Source of the DNA: Torreya grandis
Lineage: Eukaryota > Streptophyta > Pinopsida > Cupressales > Taxaceae
DNA length: 64,000 bases
Assembly (NCBI GenBank): GCA_037957365.1
Contig: JARHVA010001191.1
Span: 445,001 to 509,000, forward strand
Direction: 5' to 3'
A program made the position numbers and the translations under genes. The notes under the pieces are model-generated. The model was not told the origin of the DNA. It searched no databases and saw only the letters and a program-made list of their open reading frames with translations. Positions 62,251-64,000 of the stretch are shown piece by piece. Position 1 is the first letter of the stretch, and each line of letters starts with the position of its first letter.

Positions 62251-63290
62251 ATGAGAGCATTAGGTGAGGGTCCTTCATATGTTAATGACAATAACCCTCC
62301 CACTGATCCTAACTTGATTTCCACTAAGCATTCAAAAAAATTGGATTAGATTATCATATCCATGAACAATACTAGGAATCAAATTATAGCCCTGAAATAA
62401 GATGTTCATAGCCAAGGCAAGAAAGAACGTCAAAAGTACCTGTTGAGCACCCTATTAAGGAGAAAACCCCTCAGAATGTGAGAGCTTAGGTGGTTGTAGA
62501 TTTGTCAAGGGACATGAAAATGGTGAATCCACCTAAGTTTGATGAGACTATTCTAGGTGACAGAGATAAGGAATGGTTGATAGAGATGGATTAGTATTTC
62601 AATATTTGAAACTAATCTAAAATCACTAAAGTAGTTTGGGGAGCTTACCAGTTAGCTAGTGAGATAGGTACTTGGTGGGCCAATAAAAAGATGGAGATAA
62701 ACCTTAACTTAACTACCACAACCTGGGATCAGTTTGTGACATTTTTTAGGTCACAGTGGCTACCATAACTCTATTTTTATCAGAAGCTCATAGATTTTTA
62801 GAATCTGAATTAGGGGGACTCAATGGTGAATGAGTATTGGGAGCAATTCACTAAAATTTTGAAGTACATACCTCAGTAACAAGCTAATGAAAGGTTCAAA
62901 ATCAAGAAGTTTATGATGGGATTTAAACCCCAAATCATTGGTGAGGTAGATGTTCATGGACCTCCCACCATGGACTTGGTTTTTGATAAGGTAATGAAGC
63001 AAGAGAAAAATTTGAAGTCTCTAGCACATGCCATGGAAAAGTTGAAGAAAAGGTTTGGGAATTCTAAGCCAAATTTCAAGAGGAACTAGAAGTAGAGGAG
63101 AGGAGACTCCAAGGGGTAGTCCAATAATTAGAATACTAAATTAAACAATATAACTAGTAATAGGAAACTAGGCAATGGCTCCAAAGGTAGTTTTCAGAGA
63201 AACACTCAAACTAATAGGAAGGGTCCACCTGGCTGTTATTTTAATTATGGAGGAATCATTATGCTTGTGAATGTCCTTAGGATAAGTCAA
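62251..63290 (+). pseudogene. gag: gag of element 6 with zinc knuckle
   Basis: Starts at the ATG at 62251. After a shift near 62420 the frame from about 62430 reads VVVDLSRDMKMVNPPKFD, KEWLIEMD-stop-YFNI, VVWGAYQLASEIGTWWANKK, TTTWDQFVTFFRSQWLP, DSMVNEYWEQFTKILKYIPQ, FKIKKFMMGFKPQIIGEVDV: the Retrotrans_gag core of chromovirus-type elements. The knuckle at 63228-63272 reads CYFNYGG, then after a 1-bp shift NHYACECP, with its second Cys changed to Tyr. About a dozen stops, mostly at expected Gln or Trp positions. Confidence 0.8.
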
Positions 63291-63379
63291 AAAACAAAGG
63301 TCCTAATACTTATCAGGTTCATTTTTAATATCATATTCATGCAGCAAATGATAAACAATAAGCTAAATTTCAAGCATCA

Positions 63380-64000
63380 CCCATAGAGTTGTTAGGTATT
63401 TTGTTTAAACATCTAGTTTCTATTTTGATAGATACATGGGATACCAAATGTTTTATAGCTCCTAGAATGCTTAGCAAAATATCTAAAAAGGCTAGATATA
63501 TGGTAAATGCACGGTTGGTACAATTTGGGAATGACTTAAAAGTCATGGTTAATCAGTGACTAGTTGAAGCAGTAATTGAGTTACTTGAATTTTCAAATGT
63601 AGTAGATTTATAGGTAGTACCACTAGGGTCATATTACATGATCCTAGGAGTCAAATACCTTTATAAATATAAGGCCAAGGTTGATTATTATTTAAATAAA
63701 GTTGATTGTCTTGATGATCTTGGAAATTAGACATAGATTCAAGGAGAAAAGAGAGAGTTATAGCTCAAACAAATTTCTGAAATGCAACTCAAGAGGGCTC
63801 AATCAAAAGGGTGCTAAGCATTTATCATTAAGATAAATGAAATAGAGGAACATATGGAACCATCTCTAGAAGATTATCCATATCTTAGAAATTTCTATGA
63901 TGTGTTTTTAGAAGAATTATCAAGTTTACCTCCTAAACGTGAGTTCAATTTCTCTATCAACATCATCCCTGGATCAAAACCACAATCTAAAGCACCATAT
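63380..64000 (+). pseudogene. pol: Protease remnant and RT leader of element 6 (cut by window end)
   Basis: The frame has VSILIDTWDTKCFIAPRML (the retropepsin D-T/S-G changed to DTW), SYYMILGVKYLYKYKAKVDY (YDVILGMDWL-type block), then EDYPYLRNFYDVFLEELSSL, PPKREFNFSINIIPG and SKAPY, the conserved lead-in to Ty3 RT. The RT core would follow beyond the window. Confidence 0.8.

Larger units (their letters stand above)
58371..64000 (+). mobile_element. Element 6: Ty3 chromovirus-like retrotransposon (3' part outside window)
   Basis: The 5' LTR 58371-62157 has inverted ends TGTTACA/TGTAACA and is followed by a tRNA-iMet-type PBS (62160-62171), gag, zinc knuckle, protease remnant and the RT leader LPPKREFNFSI at the window end. 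The order and PBS fit chromovirus-type Ty3 elements. Stops and a few shifts show it is dead. Confidence 0.8.

Overview
The window reads as intergenic DNA of a large plant genome. A conifer or other gymnosperm is my inference, from nested old LTR retrotransposons, AT-rich spacers and old copies that remain almost free of indels. I see no intact host gene, no tRNA or rRNA gene and no CRISPR array. All recognisable coding matter is retroelement protein, one decayed DDE transposase-like gene with an intron, and one decayed histone H3 gene.

Layout. (1) 1-8679: element 1, plus strand, a non-autonomous LTR element with two long decayed ORFs of unknown function and no reverse transcriptase; its 5' LTR is cut by the window edge. 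(2) 8680-29187: element 4, an old minus-strand Ty3-type element with a protease remnant. It was later invaded by element 1 (in its left LTR), element 2 (11183-21195, minus strand, gag only, TSD ATTTT/ATTTC), element 3 (25035-28100, minus strand, Copia gag only, TSD ACTCA) and a probable solo LTR (28290-28550). (3) 29558-29967: full-length histone H3 pseudogene. (4) 29968-39160: mostly unclassified AT-rich DNA with a 3 x 146-bp tandem repeat and a diverged ~1.45-kb duplication. (5) 39165-43765: satellite array of about 12.5 monomers of 368-369 bp. (6) 44089-45580: minus-strand DDE-type pseudogene with a 69-bp GT-AG intron. (7) 45640-~56100: element 5, plus strand, Ty3 Tat-like (gag, protease, RT with YVDD, two RNase H domains, integrase, 3' LTR). 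(8) 58371-64000: element 6, plus strand, Ty3 chromovirus-like, with a ~3.8-kb 5' LTR, tRNA-iMet-type PBS, gag, zinc knuckle, protease remnant and the RT leader running off the window.

The main cross-cutting signal is the mode of decay. The long ORFs carry many in-frame stops, mostly where Gln or Arg codons are expected, yet almost no frameshifts. In the histone H3 pseudogene, whose ancestral protein is known, all five internal stops fall on Gln codons. This fits C-to-T deamination of methylated cytosines (CAG is a CHG site) acting much faster than indel formation. Other items worth a look are arrays of ACGT-core motifs in the LTRs or leaders of two unrelated elements, a conserved palindrome in each satellite monomer, repeated hairpins before the polypurine tract of element 5, and the unknown two-ORF element 1.
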